Shown: positions 34,652 to 44,100, counted from the first letter of the stretch. The stretch: DNA of 64,000 nt from Eubacterium sp. 1001713B170207_170306_E7 (GCF_015547515.1 NZ_JADMVE010000001.1:310406-374405); one strand, 5' to 3'. The notes: generated from the sequence alone by a model not told the origin. Made by a program: numbers and translations.

Positions 34652-34895
34652 TTAAGATGAGGTTTTCCTCCTCAAGTTGGGCATTACGCTTTTGAAGTTC
34701 TTTCACCTGTTTAGCGGTAAGGACTTCCCCGTCATCCATTTCAAGGGTAGAGTACTGTTTGACCCATTTGCTAAGAGCAGAGGAAGAAACGCCGTATTCT
34801 TTACAGAGCTGAGTCTGAGTTTTGCCGTTTTGGTGAAGGGAGACAAGGGATTTTTTAAAATCCTCATCGTATTTGGTGTAGTTATTGGTAGCCAT
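34596..34895 (-). CDS. IS3-family transposase OrfA
   Basis: A 99-residue DNA-binding subunit: helix-turn-helix DFKKSLVSLHQNGKTQTQLCKEYGVSSSALSKWVKQY, then a leucine-zipper coiled coil KQVKELQKRNAQLEEENLILKKR. The C-terminal 16 residues (LPSSRHTQTEIRRCP) are not family-like. Reading one base over, after the six-A run at 34648-34653, gives the usual ending KKAIAIFTPHSNRD. A base seems to have been lost from that run, or slippage is needed. The start follows CAGGAGG. Confidence 0.85.
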   Translation of the reverse strand: MATNNYTKYDEDFKKSLVSLHQNGKTQTQLCKEYGVSSSALSKWVKQYSTLEMDDGEVLTAKQVKELQKRNAQLEEENLILKKRLPSSRHTQTEIRRCP

Positions 34896-34972
34896 GAGAA
34901 ACCTCCTGTTTTGTGTATGATTTATTGTAACAGACTATGCATATTTGTGTCTACTTTTATAGTATAGCTCCA

Positions 34973-35344
34973 AGCCGATTAATAATTGATGAGGAAACAG
35001 CAAAGAATGTGAAACTGATATTTGATTTGTATCTAAGCGGACAGAGTATTATAGGAATTATTAAAGAGTTGGAACGGAGAAAGATTCTATCACCAACCGG
35101 AAAAAAATGGTGCAAAAGAACGATTGATGTTATGCTGAGTAATGAAAAGTATACATGTGATGTTAAGCTTTTGAAATATGGAAACAGTGAAGTACAATAT
35201 TTGTCCACAGATAATAATCCGGCGACTATATCAAAGGAAACATTTGAAGCGGTACAGATTGAGAAGGCAAGGCGGAGTAATGTTGTGACCGATAAGAATA
35301 ATAAAAAGAGGAAAAGCAAGAAATACAGTTCAAAAAGTATTTGA
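34973..35344 (+). pseudogene. Large serine recombinase remnant (middle part only)
   Basis: About 124 codons immediately to the right of the IS end encode the pfam Recombinase domain: LIIDEETAKNVKLIFDLYLSGQSIIGIIKELERRKILSPTGKKWCKRTIDVMLSNEKYTCDV. The N-terminal catalytic resolvase domain is missing and not found elsewhere in the window. The frame also stops at KKYSSKSI, exactly where such proteins continue into the zinc ribbon (usually YSSKYxLSGxLxCGxCG). It is therefore a dead fragment, probably of the integrase that brought the island. Confidence 0.85.
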
Positions 35345-35408
35345 GTATATAGCTTGCTTAAAACAGAACATGAGAAATATGTGATAACAATTTGGAGGAA
35401 ATTACATA

Positions 35409-37052
35409 ATGCATATCGAAAGGATTGAACTTAACAATTTTAAACGATTTACTCATTTGATAGTTGAAAATATTCCTTTGACAGCAAAGTTGGTTGTATT
35501 AGTAGGACCAAATGGTTCTGGAAAAACTTCTTTTCTGGAAGCCATAAATCATTACTATAAGTATTCTGGATATGGTGATATAGGCGACTATCATTATTTA
35601 TATAAAGCTGGAAAAGAAGCGGAATTACAACATCAGGAGTGGTATAGTAAAACTCTTCAAACAGTTGATATTGGTTTTTATGATGCTTCATTTCCTAAAA
35701 ATATCGGGAGTAATAATGATATAAAGGGACATTTCTACTTTAGGAGCGCTTACAGGAACGAACCAGACTTTCAAATTGATTTATTACAACGGCAATCCGA
35801 TCCAACCCAAGAGGTACGTCTTTCGACGTTGATACAAAATGATCAGACAGTGTCAGCAAATTATCAGAGGCTTGTGGCCAATACAATTTCTGGTGTTTAT
35901 GATTCTAAAAACGATAGTAAAACTGTTGAGGCATTGCGAGAAGAATTGGTTGGGAAAATACAGGCAGCAATGTCACGCGTTTTTGACGATTTAGTACTGT
36001 CATCTATTGGTGACCCATTACGAGATGGCAACTTTTATTTTACAAAGGGTAACATAGAGGATTTTCACTACCGTAATCTTTCTGCTGGCGAAAAATCGGC
36101 ATTTGATTTAATATTGGACATGGTAATTCAATCAAATTACTATCCAGATGCAGTTTATTGTATCGATGAGCCAGAGACACATATGCACACGAAACTTCAA
36201 GGAAAGGTACTTCGCGAATTATATAATTTAACACCCAAATCATCGCAATTATGGGTCTCTACTCATTCAATTGGTATGCTTCAAGAAGCTGAGAATATAG
36301 AAAATGAGAGTCCAGGAAGCGTTACTTTTTTGGATTTCGATGGGAGAAATTTTGATGAAGAGCAATTGATTTCTCCTTCTCATATTGGGAAAGCAGTCAT
36401 GAACAAGTTTTATGAGTTAGCATTTGGAGATTTTGCGAAATTGATGCTTCCAAAAGAGATAATTTTTTGTGAGGGTAATCCAAATGGAACATCTAGAAAG
36501 GATTACGATAAGACGATTTTTACACAATTGTTTGGAGATACGCACCCGGATTCTTTCTTTATTTCAGGAGGCTCTTGTAGCGAACTTGAGAATATTGAAA
36601 ATAGGCTTGGCGAAATAATGAGTACACTACTGAAAAATACAAAGGTGATAAAAATAGTTGATCGTGATGATCGAAGTGAGCAAGAAGTCCGTGAATTGTT
36701 TCAAAGGGGAATAAGAACTACATCTAGACGGCATTTGGAAGCATATTTGCTTGATGATGAAATTATTAGGAAACTTTGTGACAAAGTTGGTTTGCCAGAT
36801 AAATTTAATGAGTGCAAAATGCTAAAGGAGAATGCTATAGAAAGCGCAATTTCACGCGGGAGAGCAAGTGATGATATTAAAGCTGCAAGTGGCGAAATAT
36901 ATACAACCATAAAAAGGACTCTGAGTCTTTCGCGATGCGGAAACAATGCAGATTCTTTTATGCGGGATACAATGGCTCCACTTGTTACCCCTGATACAGA
37001 AACGTATAGAGAACTTGAGCAAGATATATTTGGGAACTCAGAGCGGGAATAA
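35409..37052 (+). CDS. AAA ATPase with C-terminal TOPRIM/DUF4435-like domain (OLD/PARIS-like)
   Basis: A 547-residue protein. Residues ~1-330 form an ABC/SMC-type AAA_15/AAA_21 ATPase with Walker A GPNGSGKTS (33-41), signature LSAGEKSA (~223), Walker B CIDEPETH (~251) and STHS. Residues ~345-450 look TOPRIM-like: IIFCEGNPNG (Glu ~353) and KVIKIVDRDDRSEQE (Asp-x-Asp ~417), then RRHLEAYLLDDEII, typical of DUF4435. ATPase plus DUF4435 is the make-up of AriA and AriB of the PARIS defence system, which also occurs as a fusion; OLD-family nucleases are the alternative. This protein is short for a full AriAB fusion. Low GC; start follows TTGGAGG; KilA-N gene 20 bp on. Confidence 0.75.
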   Translation: MHIERIELNNFKRFTHLIVENIPLTAKLVVLVGPNGSGKTSFLEAINHYYKYSGYGDIGDYHYLYKAGKEAELQHQEWYSKTLQTVDIGFYDASFPKNIGSNNDIKGHFYFRSAYRNEPDFQIDLLQRQSDPTQEVRLSTLIQNDQTVSANYQRLVANTISGVYDSKNDSKTVEALREELVGKIQAAMSRVFDDLVLSSIGDPLRDGNFYFTKGNIEDFHYRNLSAGEKSAFDLILDMVIQSNYYPDAVYCIDEPETHMHTKLQGKVLRELYNLTPKSSQLWVSTHSIGMLQEAENIENESPGSVTFLDFDGRNFDEEQLISPSHIGKAVMNKFYELAFGDFAKLMLPKEIIFCEGNPNGTSRKDYDKTIFTQLFGDTHPDSFFISGGSCSELENIENRLGEIMSTLLKNTKVIKIVDRDDRSEQEVRELFQRGIRTTSRRHLEAYLLDDEIIRKLCDKVGLPDKFNECKMLKENAIESAISRGRASDDIKAASGEIYTTIKRTLSLSRCGNNADSFMRDTMAPLVTPDTETYRELEQDIFGNSERE

Positions 37053-37072
37053 TAAACGGGAAGGAGATAGCC

Positions 37073-37927
37073 ATGCCTAAAAAAACAATAAAAGAAACAA
37101 TACACGCAAAAGGAATCGACATTGGGATATATACAAATGATTTTCAAAACGAATTCATTTCACTGACAGATATAGCGAAATACCGAAGTGACGATCCGAA
37201 TGCAACGATTTGCAATTGGATGCGGAATAGGGATACATTGGAATTTCTCGGTTTGTGGGAAAGCCTTCACAATCCAGATTTTAAACCCCTCGAATTCGAG
37301 GGGTTTAGAAACCAGGCAGGTCTAAATGCTTTTACGATGTCTCCTTCTAAGTGGATAAACAATGTTTCGGCGATAGGAATTGTATCAAAAGCCGGACGTT
37401 ATGGTGGCACATATGCACATTCAGACATTGCTTTTGAATTTGCATCATGGATATCTGTTGAGTTCAAGCTGTATATTATTAAGGATTACCAGAGAATAAA
37501 AACAGATGAAAACAGCCGTTTGTCATTAAACTGGAATCTCAATAGGGAGATATCAAAATTAAATTATCGTATTCATACAGATGCTATTAAGGAGAATCTG
37601 ATTCCGCCGAAATTAACGAAAGAGCAGATTGCCTATACATATGCTAATGAGGCGGATATGCTGAATGTTGCTTTATTTGGTATAACTGCAAAGCAATGGA
37701 GAGAAATGAATCCTGATAAAAAAGGAAATATGCGTGATGATGCGAACCTTAATCAGTTATTGGTATTGTCAAATATGGAAAGTTGCAATGCTGTGTTGAT
37801 TGAACAAGGCAAAACACAGTCAGAGCGATTGGTATTGTTGCGTGATTTGGCGGTTAAACAGATGAAAACGATGGAATCCTTGACAATGACAGGGTTAACA
37901 ATGCTTACTAAAAAGGAAGATGAATGA
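37073..37927 (+). CDS. KilA-N domain DNA-binding protein
   Basis: A 284-residue protein with a KilA-N domain in residues ~20-140: FISLTDIAKYRSDDPNATICNWMRNRDTLEFLGLWE, then KAGRYGGTYAHSDIAFEFASWISVEFKLYIIKDYQRIK, which is the diagnostic block. The C-terminal half is helical and ends near residue 284. KilA-N proteins are phage- and plasmid-derived DNA-binding factors, sometimes antirepressors. It starts 20 bp after the ATPase gene with AAGGAGATAG, so the two are likely co-expressed. Whether it regulates the ATPase or is an independent passenger is open. Codon 70-78 region contains a 26-bp perfect palindrome. Confidence 0.85.
   Translation: MPKKTIKETIHAKGIDIGIYTNDFQNEFISLTDIAKYRSDDPNATICNWMRNRDTLEFLGLWESLHNPDFKPLEFEGFRNQAGLNAFTMSPSKWINNVSAIGIVSKAGRYGGTYAHSDIAFEFASWISVEFKLYIIKDYQRIKTDENSRLSLNWNLNREISKLNYRIHTDAIKENLIPPKLTKEQIAYTYANEADMLNVALFGITAKQWREMNPDKKGNMRDDANLNQLLVLSNMESCNAVLIEQGKTQSERLVLLRDLAVKQMKTMESLTMTGLTMLTKKEDE
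37282..37307. repeat. 26-bp perfect palindrome inside the KilA-N gene
   Basis: The half-site TAAACCCCTCGAA at 37282-37294 is followed without spacer by its exact complement at 37295-37307. It codes for FKPLEFEGF. It may form a hairpin or cruciform or be a protein-binding site. Confidence 0.8.
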
Positions 37928-38072
37928 CAAAGTTGTATTGAGGACAAGCTTCCGTGAATGAAAAATAGCCTAATCAAAAATCACTTTAGTGAATTGATAA
38001 GATTGTTGAAAAACGCTTAAATACAGGGGGAACTCGCATATTGTATTAAAGTGTAGAATAGTCTAACAATCA

Positions 38073-38086
38073 CATGTGGAGACGGT
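38073..38086 (+). repeat. Putative attR
   Basis: CATGTGGAGACGGT, an exact copy of the rlmD segment at 32516-32529. Upstream is an AT-rich 145-bp non-coding stretch of the island; downstream the composition returns to chromosomal. Read in the old rlmD frame it continues His-Val-Glu-Thr-Val-Cys-Cys-Leu-Lys, like the family C-terminus, and runs without a stop into the GNAT gene. Confidence 0.75.
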
Positions 38087-38129
38087 ATGCTGTCTAAAGA
38101 ACACCTTAACCCAACAGAAAGGACACCTC

Positions 38130-39152
38130 ATGGAAAGCTTAACCCTCATCCCACCCACCAAAGCAAACAAAACTGCAATACTGGCGTTCAAAAATGAATT
38201 TTTTCAAGCCGGCGAAAAAGTCATCAACGGCAGCGCGCTTCTCAATCAGATGGATTATGAGGAGTGGCTGGAAAACATTAGAAGAAATAGAGATTTTCAA
38301 ACAGTGCGGGAGGACTGGGTGGTGTCCTCGACGTTTTTGGCAGTCCGTGAACAAGATCAGTGGATCGTGGGGATTGTTGATCTCCGCCACAGCCTGGGTC
38401 AGTCTTTTCTTGCGGAATACGGCGGACATATTGGTTATGCTGTCCGTCCTTCGGAGCGCTGGAAAGGCTATGCGGTGCAGGTTTTATCGCTGGCGCTGGA
38501 GGCGGCTCAGGAGCTGGGGCTTGAGGCAGTGATGCTGGGATGCTACGCAGATAATGTGGGATCAATTAAAACGATGCTGAAATGTGGCGGTGTATTGAAA
38601 GAGGAAAAACCTTATATTGATGGAAAGCCCATATGCATTTATTGGATTACCATAAGGGAGGGCCCTGTCCGTAGGCTCATACAAAAAGATATGAACCGCG
38701 CAGCGGATATCGTCAACCATTGCTGGAAAACTACTTATGCGGGCTACGTGGACCCTGTACAGCTGGGTGAAGTGTGGTGCGGCAAACGCAGAGAGGCCAT
38801 CAGGGACGAATTCCAGACAAACCGGCTGGAGAATTTTGTTTTTGATGAGAATGGAGTAAAAGCTATTCTCTCCTGTGGAAAAAGCGAGGATGCGGATAAG
38901 CCTGAGGCCTTTGAGCTTTGGCGGATTTATGTTGATCCGGCTTTTCAGGCGCAGGGGATCGGCAGTAAGCTTTTGGCATTCGGAGAAGCACTGGCAGGAC
39001 AGCGGCATTATTCGGAAATGTTTATCTGGACTTTTGAAAAAAATGAAAAGGCCTGCATGTTTTATAAAAAGCATGGCTACAAACCGGATATTACGCAGCA
39101 TCTGGGTGAAAACTTCAATGCTGAGGGACTCAGGTTTATAAAGTCATTATAA
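38130..39152 (+). CDS. Tandem GNAT acetyltransferase
   Basis: A 340-residue cytoplasmic protein made of two GNAT domains. The N-terminal one (residues ~1-185) has GHIGYAVRPSERWKGYAVQVLSLALEAAQELGL and YADNVGSIKTMLKCGGVLKEE. The C-terminal one (~190-340) has LWRIYVDPAFQAQGIGSKLLAFGEAL, the acetyl-CoA pyrophosphate loop, and FEKNEKACMFYKKHGYKPD. Substrates are unknown. ATG 38130 follows AAAGGACACCTC and is the sensible start; the frame is open upstream through the attR repeat because it is the leftover of the rlmD frame. A strong terminator follows. Confidence 0.87.
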   Translation: MESLTLIPPTKANKTAILAFKNEFFQAGEKVINGSALLNQMDYEEWLENIRRNRDFQTVREDWVVSSTFLAVREQDQWIVGIVDLRHSLGQSFLAEYGGHIGYAVRPSERWKGYAVQVLSLALEAAQELGLEAVMLGCYADNVGSIKTMLKCGGVLKEEKPYIDGKPICIYWITIREGPVRRLIQKDMNRAADIVNHCWKTTYAGYVDPVQLGEVWCGKRREAIRDEFQTNRLENFVFDENGVKAILSCGKSEDADKPEAFELWRIYVDPAFQAQGIGSKLLAFGEALAGQRHYSEMFIWTFEKNEKACMFYKKHGYKPDITQHLGENFNAEGLRFIKSL

Positions 39153-39186
39153 AAAACCCCCTGTCGATAAAAGACAGGGGGTTTTT
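39153..39186. terminator. Bidirectional terminator after the GNAT gene
   Basis: A perfect 13-bp stem AAAACCCCCTGTC / GACAGGGGGTTTT with A and T runs outside, serving the GNAT gene and the small minus-strand gene. Confidence 0.92.
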
Positions 39187-39197
39187 TGACCAGTTGA

Positions 39198-39404
39198 CTA
39201 GTTTTCAGATTTAACAGCTTCCAGCACTTCGGCTATACCGGTTGCGCCCCATTTTACACAGTAAGGAATCGAGAATGATTCATCATGAAACGCATTGAGA
39301 GCGGCCAGTGTTTCCGGGGACAGACTGGACATAATGGCTTCAAGGGTTTCAAAATGTTCATTTATTTCTTTAAGACGGGCAGTGTCATTTTCTTTGATTT
39401 TCAC
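39198..39404 (-). CDS. Small hypothetical protein
   Basis: A 68-residue soluble, mostly helical protein (ENDTARLKEINEHFETLEAIMSSLSPETLAALNAF ... GIAEVLEAVKSEN) starting at GTG 39404 behind CAGGAGG. It ends in the shared terminator. I do not recognise the family. The 216 bp between it and the divergent MFS gene are AT-rich and probably hold both promoters; no clear operator was seen. Confidence 0.65.
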   Translation of the reverse strand: MKIKENDTARLKEINEHFETLEAIMSSLSPETLAALNAFHDESFSIPYCVKWGATGIAEVLEAVKSEN

Positions 39405-39620
39405 AAAGTTACCTCCTGAAAGTGTTTAGCGATACTTTTCTTTCTCTTATTTTAACATGGTCTGCTGAAAACCTCAATGGTAGACGACTATTTATTTTTT
39501 CAGAATATTTTCAGAAGTTGTATGATAGAATGCGGTTTCAAAAAGGTATATATTATTAAACAAAAAAGAAACCAAAAGAATGAATCAAAAGCACGATTTT
39601 AAGAGAAAAGGGATGAGTAA

Positions 39621-41057
39621 ATGCACAAGAACAGGACATACGGTAAGTGGAGTATTTTATTCACGGTCTTGATTATGACTTTTATGGTAACGCTGGACGG
39701 AAGTATTGTGAACGTGGCGCTCCCGGTTATGTCAGGCGAGTTAAACGCAAGCATGGGTGATATTGAGTGGGTGGCCAGTATTTATCTCGTGGTAACCTGC
39801 GCCACGATTTTAATATTTGGCCGTCTGGGTGATATGATCGGCAAGGTTCGGATTTTTCAGCTGGGTGTCATTCTTTTTACCATCGGATCGCTGCTGTGCA
39901 GTATCTCCGGTACGCTGCCGCTCCTGATTGGCGCGCGGGTGGTGCAGGGGCTGGGCAGCGCGGCGGCGCTTGCCAACAACCAGGGAATCATCACAGAGTC
40001 CTTCCCGCCGGATGAGCGGGGAAAAGCCCTTGGATTTGTCAGTACCTTTGTAGCATTGGGGAGCATGACTGGCCCGACCCTTGGCGGGATGATCCTCACA
40101 GTGCTTCCCTGGACTTATATTTTTTTGATCAACATACCGGTTGGCGTGATTTCCTTTTTAGTTGGCCTGAGAACCCTGCCGAATAAAAAACCGGCGAAAG
40201 CGGGACGTCTGGACGCAAAGGGCTCGGTTTTGTTATTGCTGTCAATACTATTGCTGTTTGGTTCGGCTACGCTGCTGCAAAATGGCGTGAGCATTCCGAT
40301 TATCATTGGCATTATCGTAGGCGCGGTATTTCTGGTCTTATTTATTATGGTTGAAAAGCGGATGGACGATCCGCTGGTACCCATCGGTATTTTTAAAAAC
40401 AAGATGTTTTCCCTGAATCTTTTTACCATGTTGACAGCTTTTATCGCCATTGGCGCAAACAATATTATCATGCCTTTTTATCTCCAGGACGCCCGGCAGT
40501 TCAGCCCTGGAATGGCGGGACTTTTGATGACGGTTATCCCGCTGATCACAGCGGTCATGGGCCCCATCAGCGGCACCATGTCGGATCATATCGGCAGTGA
40601 GCTGCCGACCATGATCGGCTTGATCTTTACGACGGTCGGGCTGGCCCTGATGACAATGCTTGGCATTAATACGACCATTGCAGTGATTATCCTCTTTCTG
40701 GCAGTGGTGGCAGTGGGCAGCGCTTTGTTCCAGTCTCCCAATAATTCTCTGGTTATGGGCAGTGTTTCCCGGGACGAGCTGGGCCTGGTAGGCAGTCTGG
40801 CTGGCCTGGTGAGGAATATGGGTATGTCGGTGGGGATCACCGCCGGGACATCGCTGCTGTACAGCCGGATGAGTGATATGGCAGGGTACCGGGTCACGAA
40901 TTATATTCCTGGTCAGCCGGATATCTTTTTATACGGTCTGCATTCTGTCTATATCATGCTGGCGCTTGTCGTTTTTGTTGGCGCGTTGCTGACCATTGTC
41001 CGTTTTATCTATGCGAGAAGGCAGGAACGGAAGCCGGCTGCCCAGCAGGAGAAATAA
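39621..41057 (+). CDS. MFS drug/proton antiporter, DHA2 family (EmrB/QacA type)
   Basis: A 478-residue membrane exporter with 14 predicted membrane segments. Family motifs are FMVTLDGSIVNVALPVM in TM1, GRLGDMIGKVRIFQLG (motif A, loop 2-3) and RVVQGLGSAAALANNQGIITESFPPDERGKALG (motif C/5 region). This group expels drugs, detergents or metabolites in exchange for protons. No accessory EmrA-like or TetR regulator gene is adjacent. It ends in a Gln/Lys-rich tail. Confidence 0.9.
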   Translation: MHKNRTYGKWSILFTVLIMTFMVTLDGSIVNVALPVMSGELNASMGDIEWVASIYLVVTCATILIFGRLGDMIGKVRIFQLGVILFTIGSLLCSISGTLPLLIGARVVQGLGSAAALANNQGIITESFPPDERGKALGFVSTFVALGSMTGPTLGGMILTVLPWTYIFLINIPVGVISFLVGLRTLPNKKPAKAGRLDAKGSVLLLLSILLLFGSATLLQNGVSIPIIIGIIVGAVFLVLFIMVEKRMDDPLVPIGIFKNKMFSLNLFTMLTAFIAIGANNIIMPFYLQDARQFSPGMAGLLMTVIPLITAVMGPISGTMSDHIGSELPTMIGLIFTTVGLALMTMLGINTTIAVIILFLAVVAVGSALFQSPNNSLVMGSVSRDELGLVGSLAGLVRNMGMSVGITAGTSLLYSRMSDMAGYRVTNYIPGQPDIFLYGLHSVYIMLALVVFVGALLTIVRFIYARRQERKPAAQQEK

Positions 41058-41061
41058 AATA

Positions 41062-41107
41062 TAAGCCGGTGAATGCAGCGTTTGGTCTGTAGACATCGGC
41101 TTTATTC
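41062..41107 (+). terminator. Hairpin between the MFS and EndoQ-UvrD genes
   Basis: The stem AAGCCGGTG / CATCGGCTT (one G-T pair) with a long loop and TTATTC after it. It is a modest terminator at the convergence of the two genes. Confidence 0.5.
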
Positions 41108-41113
41108 ATTGTC

Positions 41114-44100
41114 TCAGGATAAAAGGTCGGTGAGGCTGATCTGCTTGCCTTCATTTGGATTCAGCGGCTTACCGGCCAATTGGCGTTTCAGCATGGCTTC
41201 TGGCAATTCGTCTAAAAATGGAGAAGGTTCCGACGAGGTGGTGAGGATCAGCTCATCTTTGGCCCGGGTCATACCCACAAAGAACAAGCGGCGTTCCTCC
41301 TGAAGATCGGAGGACAGCTTGCCGACCTCCAGAGGCATCATCCCTTTTTTGGCGCCGTAGAGAAATACAATGGGGAATTCCAGCCCCTTGGAGCCGTGGA
41401 GGGTCATAAGGGTAACCGCATCTGAGGCATAGGTTTTATTTGCGCTTCTTTTAAGATCCCCTTCTTCGCCAAAGGTCAGTGTGTCCATGAACTCTGTCAG
41501 CGTTTTGTAAAAGACCGTCATGTCCAGAAATTTTGTGAAGGCCTTGTTCTCGTTTAAGCCCAACTCGGCAGCCCAGTCCTCCAGAAGCTTTTGTGGCTTT
41601 GTGCGCTTTGTTTTGGACTGGTATTTTTCCTTCAGATAGACATAGGGGCAGCGGCTGGCATCAATCTGGTCAGGGGCTTTAATCAGGATATCCGCTGTTT
41701 CCTCCGGCAGATCCCAGAGAAGCTTCAAACACAGTCTGAGGGAAAGCTGGTCTTTGGGGTCGAGGAGCGTTCTGAAAAAGCAGACGGTTCCCCGGACGCT
41801 CCGGTCTGTAAGAAAATCATCCCTGCCGGTGATTACATAGGGAATGCCCTCCTTTTTCAGACAGGTTTCGAGCATTTCGGCCTGTCTGTGCGTACGGTAG
41901 AGCACGGCAATATCTGAAAAGCTGCGCATGGTCTGGCTGTCCTGGCGGTTATCGGCGGTTTCGGTGTCCAGCATGTCGATCCCCCCAATGAGCCGGTTGA
42001 TTTCACGGGCGACAAAAATCCCCTCTGACAGCTCGCTGGGAGCGCTCACCAGCTTAAGCGGAGCGCCCTTTGGCCGGAATGGCTGTATCTCCCGTGTCAG
42101 GCAGCCATTTTGATTGATGACCTGGCAGGCCGAGGTGACAATTTCTGGAGTGGAACGGTAATTGTGCACAAGCCGGATGGTCTGGAGCTCAGGGTAATCT
42201 GCACTCAGGCGCTCAAAGCATCGGGCGTCTGAGCCGCGAAAGCCATAGATGGACTGGTCGGGATCACCGATAACAAAAAGCTCTCGGCCATCGCGGTTCC
42301 ATGATTTGATAAGCTCATATTGGATGGGACTGATGTCTTGAAACTCATCGACTAATAAAAAGCTGTAGTGGTTTTTACGGATGCTGTTTTTATCTTCGGA
42401 TTCCAGCATTGCCAGCGTTTCGATGAGAAGATCGTCAAAATCCAGGACAGACAGTGCTTTGAGCTGCTGGCCGTAATAATCGAAGGCAGCTTCTGAGAGG
42501 ACGTTTGATTCCCTTGACAGGCCGGTTTTCAAAAGAGAGACTTCCTTCAGAAACTGCTTTGCGGAAAGGGTCAGGCCAAAATGGCGAATGGTTTCTTCTG
42601 CGGTTTCAAGGGTTTCAAGGGCGTCGGCCAGCGTAAAACTTTCGCGGTGCTCCTTTAAGATTTTATTGCACAGGCTGTGGAAGGTTCCGATGTTTACCTG
42701 TCTGGCAGCGCGTTTTCCCAGCTCTTTCTCGAGCCGCTCACGCATTTCGGCGGCGGCTTTGTTCGTAAAGGTGACGGCAGTGATCTCCGTTGGCTTAACG
42801 CGCCGTTCATTGAGTAAATGAAGGATACGGGAAACCAGGGTTTTTGTTTTTCCGGTTCCCGGACCTGCGATGACGGCGATGGCTCTCCGCGCGGTTATAA
42901 CAGCTTCCAGCTGCTCTGCGTTTAGCGATTCTGTCATAATGGGATGCGGAGGCTGGGCTGCTTCGGGTTCTTCGGGTTTGCCTGCGGCAGGCAGCTGTTT
43001 TGCGGCCTTTTCTTTCCGGGACATCTGCGCCAGTTCTGAAGACGCAAAAAGGCTGACCTGGCCGTCCAGGGCATTTAACTCAGAATCATCAATCAGTTTG
43101 ACCTTGCCATATTCGCCGTCGTAGCCGGGTATCCGTTCAACCTCACCCTTTCTGAGGCGGTTAATGCCCTCTGAGATAAGAAACCCTGCGGCTTTTTTGA
43201 TTTCCTCGATGGGTGCTTCACGCAGAATTGAGAATTCCGGCCCCAGCTTTTGCAGCATTTCCATGTAATCTTTTTGTACTTTCACACTGGCCGCGGAACG
43301 TCCTGTCGATGCGGCGATAACCTCCGGCAGAGGAACCAGGCTTTCGTAGGGGCGGGCATTTTTAAGCGTAAAGCCTTCGTCCCGGTCCGCGAGCTGCTCG
43401 ACACGGTGGGAGACGCCAATGGTCAGCTTTCTGCCGCAGACCGGGCATTTCCCATTATAGGGCTCCGCCTCCTTTGGGCTTAAGCACAGATGGCATTTCC
43501 GGTGTCCATCGTAATGATACTTGCCTTCTTCGGGGAAGAATTCAATGGTTCCAGCTAACCCTTTACCCTCCTGGATCGCGCCCGCCAGCCCTTCATAGCT
43601 GAGGTCGATGTCCATTAAATTGGCTTCACGCCCCAGCTTGGCGGGGGAGTGGGCGTCGGAGTTTGAGATAAGCTGATAGCCATCGAGGGCGGAAAGACGC
43701 CAGTTCATAGGAGGATCGGAGGACAGGCCTGTTTCCAGGGCGCGGATATGGGGCGTGAGATCCTCAAAGCATTCCTCGATGGTGTCAAAACCGGAGAAAG
43801 CGCCGAAAAGCGAAAAATGCGGTGTCCAGATATGGGCAGGGATGTAGACAGCCTCTGGGCAGGTTTCAAGCATGATTTCCAAAAGGTCGTGGCAGTCAAG
43901 CCCCAGAATGGGCCGTCCGTCGGAGTGGATGTTGCCGATGGCTTCCAGTTTTTTAGAAAAGAGCTCAGCGGATTCCAGACTTGGCAGTAGAATGACGCTG
44001 TGCACCTTGCGGACCTTTCCATTTTTTTTGTAAATCGAGCTGATCTCGCCGGAGATCACAAAGCGTGGATCGGCTTTGACGCCTGCGGTATCATCCTTTA

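Larger units (their letters stand above)
33695..34972 (-). mobile_element. IS3-family insertion sequence
   Basis: About 1.28 kb bounded by imperfect terminal inverted repeats of ~29 bp, both starting TGGA and sharing the 11-base GTAGACACAAA block (left 33695-33723, right 34944-34972 inverted). It carries orfA and orfB on the minus strand. No target-site duplication is visible (TAT on the left, AGC on the right), and sequence to the right is an interrupted recombinase whose missing part is not on the left. This implies a deletion next to the IS after insertion. Confidence 0.75.
32530..38072. mobile_element. Degraded integrated element (island) in the 3' end of rlmD
   Basis: A 5.5-kb AT-rich block flanked by 14-bp direct repeats. 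Contents: a replacement 3' end for rlmD, a DUF4145 gene, an IS3-family copy, a large-serine-recombinase remnant, an AAA/TOPRIM ATPase and a KilA-N gene. Large serine recombinases are known to use rumA/rlmD as a target in Firmicutes, which fits the recombinase remnant. No conjugation, relaxase or replication genes remain, so it is either a trimmed mobile element or a small cargo-only island that can no longer move. Confidence 0.75.

Noticed and set aside
34973-35344. Functional site-specific recombinase
   Set aside because: The catalytic N-terminal domain is absent and the frame ends before the zinc ribbon, so it is a remnant.
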